Below are positions 45,220 through 52,760 of a stretch of 64,000 bases of DNA, piece after piece. The stretch spans positions 310,001 to 374,000 of the forward strand of contig CAYPYN010000001.1 in NCBI GenBank assembly GCA_964415295.1. The letters run 5' to 3'. The stretch is from SB21 sp964415295. Lineage in GTDB: Bacteria > CLD3 > SB21. Below the pieces are notes generated by a model, which had not been told where the DNA came from, did not search any database, and worked only from the letters and a program-made list of their open reading frames with translations. Within the stretch, counting starts at the first letter, position 1; each line of letters starts with the position of its first letter. Both the position numbers and the translations under genes were made by a program.

Positions 45220-46239
45220 TTATTCGTCAGTTTCAGATACCGCCTTCCACACATTCATCAGCACAAACTTCGCCACATTTTCTATTACTGCAGCATCGAT
45301 CTGGTCCGCCGTATCTGCCGGTGAGTGATAAGGTATAGTGCCGTTGTAAGCATACATAAAGAAAGCCGGTACCCCCAGGCGATGAAAATAGTATTGATCG
45401 GAATTAGCTGAGTTAGGGCGCATTCCGAGTTCAAAATGAAAGAAGTCTTCATTTATCTTCTGAATTTCCGACCACGTCTCTTCATGGCCGTCCACGCCTT
45501 GCACCATAATGCCGTCCTTGCCGGAACCGACCAGATCGAGATTGACGAGAAGCCGGATCTTTTTGAGATCAATGGGAGCGCGCATTGCCATATACGCGGA
45601 ACCCATAAGCCCCACTTCTTCTCCGGCAAAGGCCACGAAAACGACCGACCGCCTCGTTGGAAGATCTTTTAACGCTTCGGATACCGCGAGCATGACCGCC
45701 ACACCGCTGGCGTTATCATTGGCGCCGTGATAAATGCTGTCGCCTTTCTTTCCAAGATGATCCAGATGCGCCGTAATGACTACGAACTCATCCTTCAGGA
45801 TCGTGCCTTCTTTGAGTCCAATCACATTCATGGATTCAACGGAATCCGGCGTTTCTTCCTGCAGATAAACTCTCGAGCGGATCGTTTTGGTATCGATTTT
45901 GAATTCTTGAAAGTAAGAAGATCCAATAGGCTTAAGTCCGTTCTGAGCAAAACACCCGCGAACATAATCCGCCGCTTGATTATATCCCGCCGATCCGGTG
46001 GCCCGGCCTCCAAAAGAATCACTGGAGAGTGTTCGGATTATCGGGAGTATTTTTTCGGCCCGGATACTGTCTACCCGTACCATTATTTCTTTGTTAGAAT
46101 GGTCTACTTCTCCGACCGACAGCGGCAGCGTGATTTGATCCAGCCGTCTGGCCTGACCGTTAACATAGGATGGCTGAATTACCAGAAAAAAAATAACGGC
46201 GAAAATAGCTCCGCCGTTAGTGTGTTTTTGATAACGCAT
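45220..46239 (-). CDS. M28 family zinc aminopeptidase, exported
   Basis: A 339-residue peptidase with an N-terminal signal (ending VNG-Q). All M28 zinc-site residues are visible: the first His in VITAHLDHLG, the bridging Asp in GANDNASGVAV, the catalytic/ligand Glu pair in FAGEEVGLMGS, the Asp in LVNLDLVG and the last His in PYHSPADT. It should remove N-terminal residues from peptides in the periplasm or outside. It starts 14 bases after the OMP gene at 46254-47588, so it is probably the last gene of the operon begun by the two GCYTV lipoproteins. Confidence 0.9.
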   Translation of the reverse strand: MRYQKHTNGGAIFAVIFFLVIQPSYVNGQARRLDQITLPLSVGEVDHSNKEIMVRVDSIRAEKILPIIRTLSSDSFGGRATGSAGYNQAADYVRGCFAQNGLKPIGSSYFQEFKIDTKTIRSRVYLQEETPDSVESMNVIGLKEGTILKDEFVVITAHLDHLGKKGDSIYHGANDNASGVAVMLAVSEALKDLPTRRSVVFVAFAGEEVGLMGSAYMAMRAPIDLKKIRLLVNLDLVGSGKDGIMVQGVDGHEETWSEIQKINEDFFHFELGMRPNSANSDQYYFHRLGVPAFFMYAYNGTIPYHSPADTADQIDAAVIENVAKFVLMNVWKAVSETDE

Positions 46240-46253
46240 AGTTTGGCTATGAC

Positions 46254-47588
46254 CTAAAACCGATAACTGAGACTGATTAAGAAGCGATTGGACGATATTT
46301 CTTCATCGGTCACAAGGTCATGCCCCTGATCGTCCTGACCCAGTAGGAAATCCGTGGTGGACTGCTTCCACCACCCACGCTGGTAGGCGGCATCGATCTT
46401 CACCTGTTTATCGAGCAGAAAACTGAGTCCGGCAGACAGGAATTGTTTGTTGCTGGCTACCCGCTCTGTACCTTCTTTGTAAGGCGACTGCTGATAAAAA
46501 TAACCCGCCATGGCCTTGATCCCCAAATTCGGCAGCGCGGCCTCGGCGCCCAGACGATAGTTCGTCGATTGCCGGTATTTGGATAAGATATTCTGATTGA
46601 TCCGGCCGTCGATATCGTTATAGTTCTCATCGAGAATATTGGAATGAAAACGGGTTTGCGTCCAATCGATCATCTCCACAGCGCCGCTGAAAAGGAAAAG
46701 TTTGTGTTTGTACGACGCGCCGAATTCAAATTTCCACGGTGAACTGATCCTGTATTTTAAGAAAACGTCGGAACCGATAAGGCTGTCCGCACGTGCATGA
46801 TCGTACACATATGATTCTGAGTAGTTCGAACTTTCCTCGGCGCGTAAAGAAGTGGGGGTTGTGACCGTCAGTGCCACCCGCAGATTTTCTGCCGGACGCA
46901 TCAGTGCGCCCATCTTCATCCCGACACCCGTATAGTCGGGATTGATCTGGAAATCCACCTGCCGCGCATATTCATGCATGAGAATGTCATCCTCGCTGTC
47001 ATCCTCAAAGTAGGAAACATTGATGTTGTTTTTTCCCACCACCAGATTGAGAGTCGCGCCGACTGAGATCGAAGGCGTGAGGTCCACCGCTCCTGAAAAT
47101 GACCACTGATTCAGATCTCCATCGATGGTGGTCTTTTCATCCTGATAGAACTGCCCGCCGGCCACTTGCGGGGATCCTGAGACCTGATTGAAGTCATCAA
47201 ACGTATTGATTCGGTGATACCCGATGGCGAACACCAGACTGCCTCGATAGGTTGGGATCGGAAAAACCACACCAATGGCATTCATGTTTGTAAATCCGTT
47301 TGTATTTTCCGTAGTCGTTCCCTGGTAACCGATCCTGTTGCGTAAGCTGAGGTGGGATAAACCGCCGTGGAATTCCATCTTTCGTATCTGGGCCAGACCT
47401 GCCGGGTTCCAGTATACGGCAGTATAGTCTTCGGCGACGGCCGAGTATGCGCCGCCTAGAGCCATCGCTCTGGCGCCCGGTCCAAATTCGTTTTGAAAAG
47501 GCCGGATCGCATCGGTCTCATCCTGCGCTTGGAGAATATTTGTAATACCGAAAACAAGTCCGATGAAAAAACTTGCACGCTTCAACAT
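46254..47588 (-). CDS. PorV/FadL-like outer-membrane barrel protein
   Basis: A 444-residue barrel protein. The start at 47588 follows AAGGAG by 9 bases and gives a clean signal peptide (LKRASFFIGLVFGITNILQAQ). The mature N terminus has FGPGARAMALGGAYSAVAEDYTAVYWNPAGLAQ (in two parts: ARAMALGGAYSAVAED and YTAVYWNPAGLAQ), the OmpP1/FadL and PorV signature, then strands to ISLSYRF at the end. Related proteins carry hydrophobic substrates or serve as type IX shuttle proteins; no T9SS gene is in the window. It lies between lipoprotein 2 (13-base gap) and the M28 peptidase (14-base gap). Confidence 0.83.
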   Translation of the reverse strand: MLKRASFFIGLVFGITNILQAQDETDAIRPFQNEFGPGARAMALGGAYSAVAEDYTAVYWNPAGLAQIRKMEFHGGLSHLSLRNRIGYQGTTTENTNGFTNMNAIGVVFPIPTYRGSLVFAIGYHRINTFDDFNQVSGSPQVAGGQFYQDEKTTIDGDLNQWSFSGAVDLTPSISVGATLNLVVGKNNINVSYFEDDSEDDILMHEYARQVDFQINPDYTGVGMKMGALMRPAENLRVALTVTTPTSLRAEESSNYSESYVYDHARADSLIGSDVFLKYRISSPWKFEFGASYKHKLFLFSGAVEMIDWTQTRFHSNILDENYNDIDGRINQNILSKYRQSTNYRLGAEAALPNLGIKAMAGYFYQQSPYKEGTERVASNKQFLSAGLSFLLDKQVKIDAAYQRGWWKQSTTDFLLGQDDQGHDLVTDEEISSNRFLISLSYRF

Positions 47589-47601
47589 GAAGATCATCTC
47601 C

Positions 47602-48243
47602 TTATTTTTTCTTGGCATCTTTTCGCAATCCGTAACCTCGCTTTGTATTCTGATTCTGCAACTTTCCGGTATTAGAAGTAGATTGGTCAGACCGGGTCTG
47701 TGAACTGTCTCTGTTTTGTGCGTTTGAAGAGTCTGTCGATAGAGTGGTGGTGATCGTGCCGCCAGAGGACGGTATCGACGCCGGGAAGGATGGTATGAAA
47801 GCGCCGCCGATAGTGGCTTCACTGTTCGACGGAACGATGGATGAACTCACATTACCGCTGTTAAGCGCTTCACGGCGGCGGCCGTAATATCGGCGCATAC
47901 CTGTATCGCCGAGCCCATCACTTTCGCCGTCCTCTTGTGCCGACTCTTCAGAGCGCTGTTCGACCCACCAGGGAACTCCCGTATCATAATAATAGATCCA
48001 AAGAGAATTGGGACCAAAGGTCTCCCCGGCCGGCCGATCCCACGAATTTTCTGCCTCCGAATGACAAGAAGTGCAGGAAGTCGGATCGGATATGACACCG
48101 GACACGTGATCGCGCCCCTCCAACTTGTTTTCCGCAAAGCCTGTTTTTTTTTGATGAATGATTACCGTGTAGCATCCGGTAACCATGAACGTCTGGATAA
48201 AAAATACCAGGCTGAGACTTGTTATTTTAAAGAGGCCGCTCAT
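47602..48243 (-). CDS. GCYTV lipoprotein with c-type heme motif, unknown family
   Basis: A 213-residue predicted lipoprotein that I do not recognise. The signal ends in TGC with the lipidated Cys at about 24, followed by YTVIIHQ, the same start as its neighbour. A short globular part contains CTSCH at about 57-61, a canonical CxxCH heme attachment motif, and a W/Y-rich stretch (LWIYYYDTGVPWWVEQ). An acidic segment, RRYYGRRREALNSGNVS and a long Ser/Thr/Asn/Gln-rich tail follow, ending RGYGLRKDAKKK. Its start overlaps the upstream lipoprotein stop (ATGA). It may be a small surface cytochrome, but the one-heme motif could also be coincidental. Confidence 0.6.
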   Translation of the reverse strand: MSGLFKITSLSLVFFIQTFMVTGCYTVIIHQKKTGFAENKLEGRDHVSGVISDPTSCTSCHSEAENSWDRPAGETFGPNSLWIYYYDTGVPWWVEQRSEESAQEDGESDGLGDTGMRRYYGRRREALNSGNVSSSIVPSNSEATIGGAFIPSFPASIPSSGGTITTTLSTDSSNAQNRDSSQTRSDQSTSNTGKLQNQNTKRGYGLRKDAKKK

Positions 48244-49193
48244 CGTTTAGAATTGTAACTGCGGCCGCCGGCGTTGGGGGAGCTGGCTCTGGAACCAGAT
48301 GAGCGGGAACTATTTCCACCGGAATTATTATTATAACTGCGGGAGGACGAACGGTCGTTGCCTGAATTCTCGTTACGTGATAAGCGGTTCTTGGCGCCTT
48401 CAAAACCGCGCTGGTCCGAGCGGTTGTTATTCTTGGGAATATCGACTTCCCTGTATTGCCGTTTCTCGGTCTCTTTGTTCTTTACATTGCCGCCTTTTTC
48501 AACAGTCTTTGAATCCGTTTGGCCTGTTTTCGTATTATAGCGTCTTCGGCTTTTCTTCGTTTCCTTAGCGGCTTTGCTTTGTGAATTTCCAGCGGTCAAG
48601 GTACTTGCCGTTATTCCTGAATTATAAGTCCTCTGCGAAAGGACAGGCGTAATTCCCGCGGCCGAATGAATACCTCCGGCACGTGACGTGTTCAACACAT
48701 CATGTCGCAGACCATAATTTCTTCGGGAGGAATAATTAGGATAAGAAGGGCCTGGATGGTAATACCATGGATCCGGATAATAAGGGTAATATCCGCCAGG
48801 ATACGCGGGGTAATAACAGCCGCCCCAGTAATAATAGTCGTATGGGTAAAATCCGTACACAGGATACCAGGAATAACCCACGCTAACAGCCCAGTAACGG
48901 CCGGGGTACCCATAACCGAAGCCGCTCCACCAGGGCGAGTAATCGTAGTAATAACGATTGATAACGACCGTTTCCGAACCTTCCTCGGGCGCGGACGTGC
49001 TGTCCGTCTCCTCAGCTAGAGTATCGGCCGGAATAAACTGATCCGTTGTTGCGGCGGTCTTTTCGGAGGAATCAGATCCAAATTCCGAATAATATTCTCC
49101 GGACTGCTTAAGAACGGTATAGCAACCGGAAAACACATAAATAGATAAGATCCATATGAAACCGGCTGCAATAAAAGGCCTTTTTGTTGTCAT
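48240..49193 (-). CDS. GCYTV lipoprotein, Tyr-rich then Ser/Asn/Arg-rich
   Basis: A 317-residue predicted lipoprotein with no family I recognise. The ATG at 49193 is chosen for the GGGAGG ribosome site and because it starts the signal peptide ending in VFSGC. The mature start is CYTVLKQ. Residues about 75-155 are extremely rich in Tyr, Gly, Pro and Trp (INRYYYDYSPWWSGFGYGYP and similar). After SRRNYGLRHDVLNTSRAGG comes a basic, Ser/Asn/Arg low-complexity tail ending GGRSYNSKR. It is the first gene after a near-consensus promoter and heads the lipoprotein-lipoprotein-OMP-M28 operon. Confidence 0.62.
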   Translation of the reverse strand: MTTKRPFIAAGFIWILSIYVFSGCYTVLKQSGEYYSEFGSDSSEKTAATTDQFIPADTLAEETDSTSAPEEGSETVVINRYYYDYSPWWSGFGYGYPGRYWAVSVGYSWYPVYGFYPYDYYYWGGCYYPAYPGGYYPYYPDPWYYHPGPSYPNYSSRRNYGLRHDVLNTSRAGGIHSAAGITPVLSQRTYNSGITASTLTAGNSQSKAAKETKKSRRRYNTKTGQTDSKTVEKGGNVKNKETEKRQYREVDIPKNNNRSDQRGFEGAKNRLSRNENSGNDRSSSRSYNNNSGGNSSRSSGSRASSPNAGGRSYNSKR

Positions 49194-49245
49194 AAAACCA
49201 ACCTCCCTCTCCAGAAGGATATTGTTATCAATTCTTGACACTATT

Positions 49246-49274
49246 AATATACAATATCAATTTAGAATTGTCAA
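49246..49274 (-). promoter_or_regulatory. Strong sigma70-type promoter of the GCYTV lipoprotein operon
   Basis: On the minus strand a consensus TTGACA (49274-49269) and TATATT (49251-49246) are separated by exactly 17 bases. An 8-bp inverted repeat (GATATTGT and ACAATATC) flanks the start-site region. The leader to the ATG at 49193 is about 45 bases. Confidence 0.75.
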
Positions 49275-49324
49275 CAATTTTGTTTTATTTTTTTGACAAC
49301 AAGATCAGTCGGCCTTCAACCTCT

Positions 49325-50107
49325 TTAGAACGTCTGGGAAAGAGATAACCTCAGTTCACGGGAGTATTTGCCAAAATCCCCGGAATTATTAAGGATATCG
49401 GTCATGATAAAGTCGATCATGACACGGCTTCCGAAATTGAATTTCAATCCGATATTCAGATAGCCTCGTTTTCGGCCAACGACGCCTTCGTTGTCATTCA
49501 AAGCCAGATCGTATTCTCCGACGACCGACAACTCGTTATTCAGACTTTTGTCTACCCCGACGAAAAAGGCCGGCGCTTTGTCCTTATCTTTCTTTTCTGT
49601 TACGGACCAACTGATTCCGCCATGAACACCGGTATTTCCCATAAAAGCATAGTTCTTACTCGCGACGATAAAAAGACCGCGGGACTTCTGAGTATAGCGG
49701 TTGATCCTCTTAACCGCAGAATCTACGACGGCACGTTTGATATACGGACCGTATCCCTGATTATCAAAACCAATGGTAACGGCAGGACCCGGTACGCTTT
49801 CGTCGATGACTCGGTAACGCGCTTCCACGCCAGGTAAGGGATTGAATTTCACTTTTCCCGAACCAATGATATTCTCACCTCCGTAAGCGATACCGAACAT
49901 AAATCGGTCGGTTACGCCGACACCAATGCTGGTCAATACACCGCCGTTATCAAACAAACGCATACCAATATCGTATTGACCCCTCTGAAGAACTCCGGCC
50001 GTCGGGATATTGACCAAATGCCGCTTTTGGGGCACGGTCACTTCCTGCGCATGAACCGAATACAACAATATCTGCGCGATAAATGATAGAACAATAATGG
50101 GTTTCAA
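49325..50107 (-). CDS. Predicted outer-membrane protein, unknown
   Basis: A 260-residue exported protein. The start is TTG at 50107, supported by AAGGAGG five bases upstream and by the signal peptide that begins there (KPIIVLSFIAQILLYSVHAQ). The body looks like a 12-strand barrel with GQYDIGMRLFDNGGVLTSIGVGVTDR (two segments: QYDIGMRLFD and LTSIGVGVTD), GYLNIGLKFNFG and the C terminus LRLSLSQTF ending in Phe. A promoter with 17-bp spacing is present 32 bases upstream of the start. It is followed by the lipoprotein operon's own promoter, so it is probably monocistronic. Function unknown. Confidence 0.7.
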   Translation of the reverse strand: MKPIIVLSFIAQILLYSVHAQEVTVPQKRHLVNIPTAGVLQRGQYDIGMRLFDNGGVLTSIGVGVTDRFMFGIAYGGENIIGSGKVKFNPLPGVEARYRVIDESVPGPAVTIGFDNQGYGPYIKRAVVDSAVKRINRYTQKSRGLFIVASKNYAFMGNTGVHGGISWSVTEKKDKDKAPAFFVGVDKSLNNELSVVGEYDLALNDNEGVVGRKRGYLNIGLKFNFGSRVMIDFIMTDILNNSGDFGKYSRELRLSLSQTF

Positions 50108-50139
50108 GATGCCCTCCTTGAATAGAACATGATTTATGG

Positions 50140-50168
50140 TTTATATAGTTTATGTCGTCTCGTGTAAA
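50140..50168 (-). promoter_or_regulatory. Predicted promoter of the 49325-50107 gene
   Basis: On the minus strand TTTACA (50168-50163) and TATAAA (50145-50140) are 17 bases apart, 32 bases upstream of the TTG start codon. Confidence 0.55.
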
Positions 50169-50204
50169 CAATTAAATATACAAAAAAAAGCCGAACGAAT
50201 ACCA

Positions 50205-50253
50205 ATAAAAAAGCCTCCGGCTTGGTTGTTTATTACAACCGGCCGAAGGCTTT
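50205..50253 (-). terminator. Intrinsic terminator after the TPR gene
   Basis: A long hairpin (arms 50210-50221 and 50242-50253 with one mismatch, extended inward by GGTTGT/ACAACC) is followed on the minus strand by a run of six T. It ends the lipoprotein-OMP-TPR operon. Confidence 0.87.
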
Positions 50254-50271
50254 ATCTCTTAAAGAACTGTC

Positions 50272-51510
50272 TTATTTATATGGATTAACATAATCCGTAT
50301 CGAGCATCCAACTGTAACAGGATGACGCTTTGAGCTTGCCCAAACTCCCCATAAAACTGTCCGACTTGGTTACTCCATTCTGGCGGCAGACGGAAGCATA
50401 CTGCTTCGCGTTTTTCTCAGTGTCGGGGAATGTCGAAGCCTGTTCAAAATACTTCAGCGCTACCATATTGGCCTCTTTGGCCTCAATGTTGAGTACATTG
50501 CCCGAACACGCTTTTATGCCGTCCATGATGGCCAAGCCGATAAGAAAATACGGCTGCCCGAACTTCTTCAGTTCCTTTGCTTTGAGACAAAGGGTCCATG
50601 TTTTGGCTTTGTTTCCGGCATCCAGGTAAACGCGCGCCAGTTTGCATATGAGATCAGCGTCCTTATCGTCGATCTTGTAGGCGTGTTCATACGCATCGAT
50701 CGCTTCTTTGTGCATCAATTTGGCATCGTACGCTTCGCCTAATTTGACCCACACATTTTTGCCGTTGGGATCCTTCTCCAGGATTTCTTTCGCATTCTTG
50801 ATGACCTGATCAAAGTTGCCTTTCTTAAGATCATCGTCTAAAAGATCACCGACATAGAAGTCCTTGTTTCCCTGCGGAAATAGCTCCGTATATTTTTTGC
50901 ACCGCTCCAGCCACTTGTCTTTGCCAACAACTTTGATGTAAGATTTCTTCAAAGGATCAAGAATATAAACCCACGTGGCTTCATCTTTGGTGTCTTTATC
51001 AAGAAATTCGTCATAAGCCACTACCGCTTCCTTATATTTAGCGGCCTCCATCCACATACCAGCAATACGTTTCAGTTCCTGCGGATCCTTCGTTTCGTTG
51101 TAGTTCAAGCGGTAATAATAAGCCGCGGAATCGAAATTGAGCAAACCTTTGTGGAACAAAGCGCCGATTTCATATAAATGCTGCGGTTTTCGCTGTAAAT
51201 CATAGCCCATTTTGCGTACATACACCGCGCTGTCAAACTGCTTCAACTGATAATAACAATCTGCCAGTTTGTCGTAGACACTGGAAAATTTCAGACTGTC
51301 TTTGCCGTGCAGCGTTTTATCACAATCAAGAGCGCTCCAGAAAAACGGTATGGCATTTTTGTATTCCTGATTCTTCCAATATTCGCTTCCGGTACTCCAT
51401 GTTTTCAGGCACTCAAATTCCGCCGTGCCTTCCTGGCCGCTTTGCGCAAACCCTCCTTGGGTATACATGATCGCAAAAGCAAGTATGACGAGATTTCTTA
51501 CGAACTTCAT
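50272..51510 (-). CDS. Exported TPR-repeat protein
   Basis: A 412-residue protein with a signal peptide (1-22, ending GFA-Q) and tetratricopeptide-like helix pairs throughout: EYKNAIPFFWSALDCDKTL, YDKLADCYYQLKQFDSAVY, KYKEAVVAYDEFLDKD, NFDQVIKNAKEILEKDPNG and LMHKEAIDAYEHAYKIDDKD. It contains about nine cysteines, including two near the C terminus (LKASSCYSWM). The likely role is periplasmic protein-protein scaffolding. It starts 43 bases after the OMP gene and ends at a strong terminator. The specific partner is unknown; the co-transcribed OMP and lipoprotein are candidates. Confidence 0.8.
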   Translation of the reverse strand: MKFVRNLVILAFAIMYTQGGFAQSGQEGTAEFECLKTWSTGSEYWKNQEYKNAIPFFWSALDCDKTLHGKDSLKFSSVYDKLADCYYQLKQFDSAVYVRKMGYDLQRKPQHLYEIGALFHKGLLNFDSAAYYYRLNYNETKDPQELKRIAGMWMEAAKYKEAVVAYDEFLDKDTKDEATWVYILDPLKKSYIKVVGKDKWLERCKKYTELFPQGNKDFYVGDLLDDDLKKGNFDQVIKNAKEILEKDPNGKNVWVKLGEAYDAKLMHKEAIDAYEHAYKIDDKDADLICKLARVYLDAGNKAKTWTLCLKAKELKKFGQPYFLIGLAIMDGIKACSGNVLNIEAKEANMVALKYFEQASTFPDTEKNAKQYASVCRQNGVTKSDSFMGSLGKLKASSCYSWMLDTDYVNPYK

Positions 51511-51553
51511 AGTACGCTTCCTTTCTTATCTCTGGATAGCAAGATTAAACCAT

Positions 51554-52759
51554 TTATCTTCGTTGACGGTTCTGAAACCAGCGCTCGCCGCCTGAAATGG
51601 AAATATTGATCCGGTATATCCGGTCCCGCACGGAGCTCGCCGAAACCGATCCTCTTTGACCTAATTCAAAAGTAACATCGATCACATTTCTTTCTTTATT
51701 AAAAGGCATTCCGAAACCGGCCGTGAGAAAATATTCGTTGGAATATTTTCCCTCCGCGCCGCTGGCATACATGTTCTGAAAATAGAAACCGCCACGATAA
51801 TACCATTTATCAAAATACGGCGACGAGATCGCTGTGGACGGTTTTCTTTCCGCTCCTAAGGACACACGAACGGCATTGCGGTTGTTCTGATTGGATGTAA
51901 AAGCCTCGACACTGTTCCAGCCCGAATACACTAAATCCATACCAAGCAAGTACCGCTTATTCAGATCATACGTGGCTCCGAGTCCCAGTTCAAAAGGGGA
52001 CGGCGATTCGCCGTAACTTTGCAGCAGCGTGTCTCCGAGCGCGTCGGTTTGAAGAATTTTTCTTGTCATATCCGTGCTGAGCGCCACGTAAGCGCCAAAA
52101 TGATACTTTTGGTACTCATATATCCCGCCGGCCACCCAACGTAAACCTCCGAAATGTTCCGTGCGATTGTCGCTGGTATTGGAAAACTCATCAGAATTCC
52201 AGATGACCTGCCAGTTCCTCTGAATAGAACCGATCATGTACTGCGCGGAAACTCCCAGCGTCCATTGCTTACTGACTCGGCCGGCCACAACAAAAGACAC
52301 TTGGCGCAGACCGCCGTCGCCTACAAATTTCTCATCATAACTAATGTCCTGAAATTGAGCGGATGTCTTGTAATTATATTCCACCTTGGAGTATCTGGCC
52401 AAAGAAAAGGCGGCGGCCAGGTTTTTTCCAAACGGAATAGCAAAGGCGATATGGTTCATGTTGAGGGAATTAGAGTAAGCGGAACGAGAACCATTGCTCG
52501 TGGTCAATCCTTCAAAATAAAGACTGCCCTCGAATCGCGTCATCGAGAGACCCATGATGCCGGCCGGGTTGCTGTAGTTGATCGAATAACTGCTCGGAAC
52601 GGCAATAGCCACACCACCCATTCCCAGAGCGCGGATATTCGGCCGATATTCGACCATGCCGTACGTAGCGTAAGAATACGAAGATCCGCCGGCGGTCAAC
52701 GCTCCAGGCATTAACGTGACGGCTGAAATAAGAGATAGAAAAAGGGATCGCATGGTCAT
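51554..52759 (-). CDS. PorV/FadL-like outer-membrane protein
   Basis: A 401-residue barrel protein. The ATG at 52759 lies one base after the stop of the upstream lipoprotein; a second ATG is two codons later. The signal peptide ends about LTAGG. The mature start has RALGMGGVAIAVPSSYSINYSNPAG (as RALGMGGVAIAVP and SINYSNPAG), the OmpP1/FadL-like signature, followed by barrel strands and ending INISISGGERWFQNRQRR, so a short basic tail extends past the last strand. It is the middle gene of a lipoprotein-OMP-TPR operon. Substrate unknown. Confidence 0.8.
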   Translation of the reverse strand: MTMRSLFLSLISAVTLMPGALTAGGSSYSYATYGMVEYRPNIRALGMGGVAIAVPSSYSINYSNPAGIMGLSMTRFEGSLYFEGLTTSNGSRSAYSNSLNMNHIAFAIPFGKNLAAAFSLARYSKVEYNYKTSAQFQDISYDEKFVGDGGLRQVSFVVAGRVSKQWTLGVSAQYMIGSIQRNWQVIWNSDEFSNTSDNRTEHFGGLRWVAGGIYEYQKYHFGAYVALSTDMTRKILQTDALGDTLLQSYGESPSPFELGLGATYDLNKRYLLGMDLVYSGWNSVEAFTSNQNNRNAVRVSLGAERKPSTAISSPYFDKWYYRGGFYFQNMYASGAEGKYSNEYFLTAGFGMPFNKERNVIDVTFELGQRGSVSASSVRDRIYRINISISGGERWFQNRQRR

Positions 52760-52760
52760 A

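Noticed and set aside
46254..47588. Type IX secretion shuttle (PorV) assignment
   Set aside because: The signature is shared by many FadL/OmpP1-like barrels, and no T9SS gene or C-terminal sorting domain is visible in the window.
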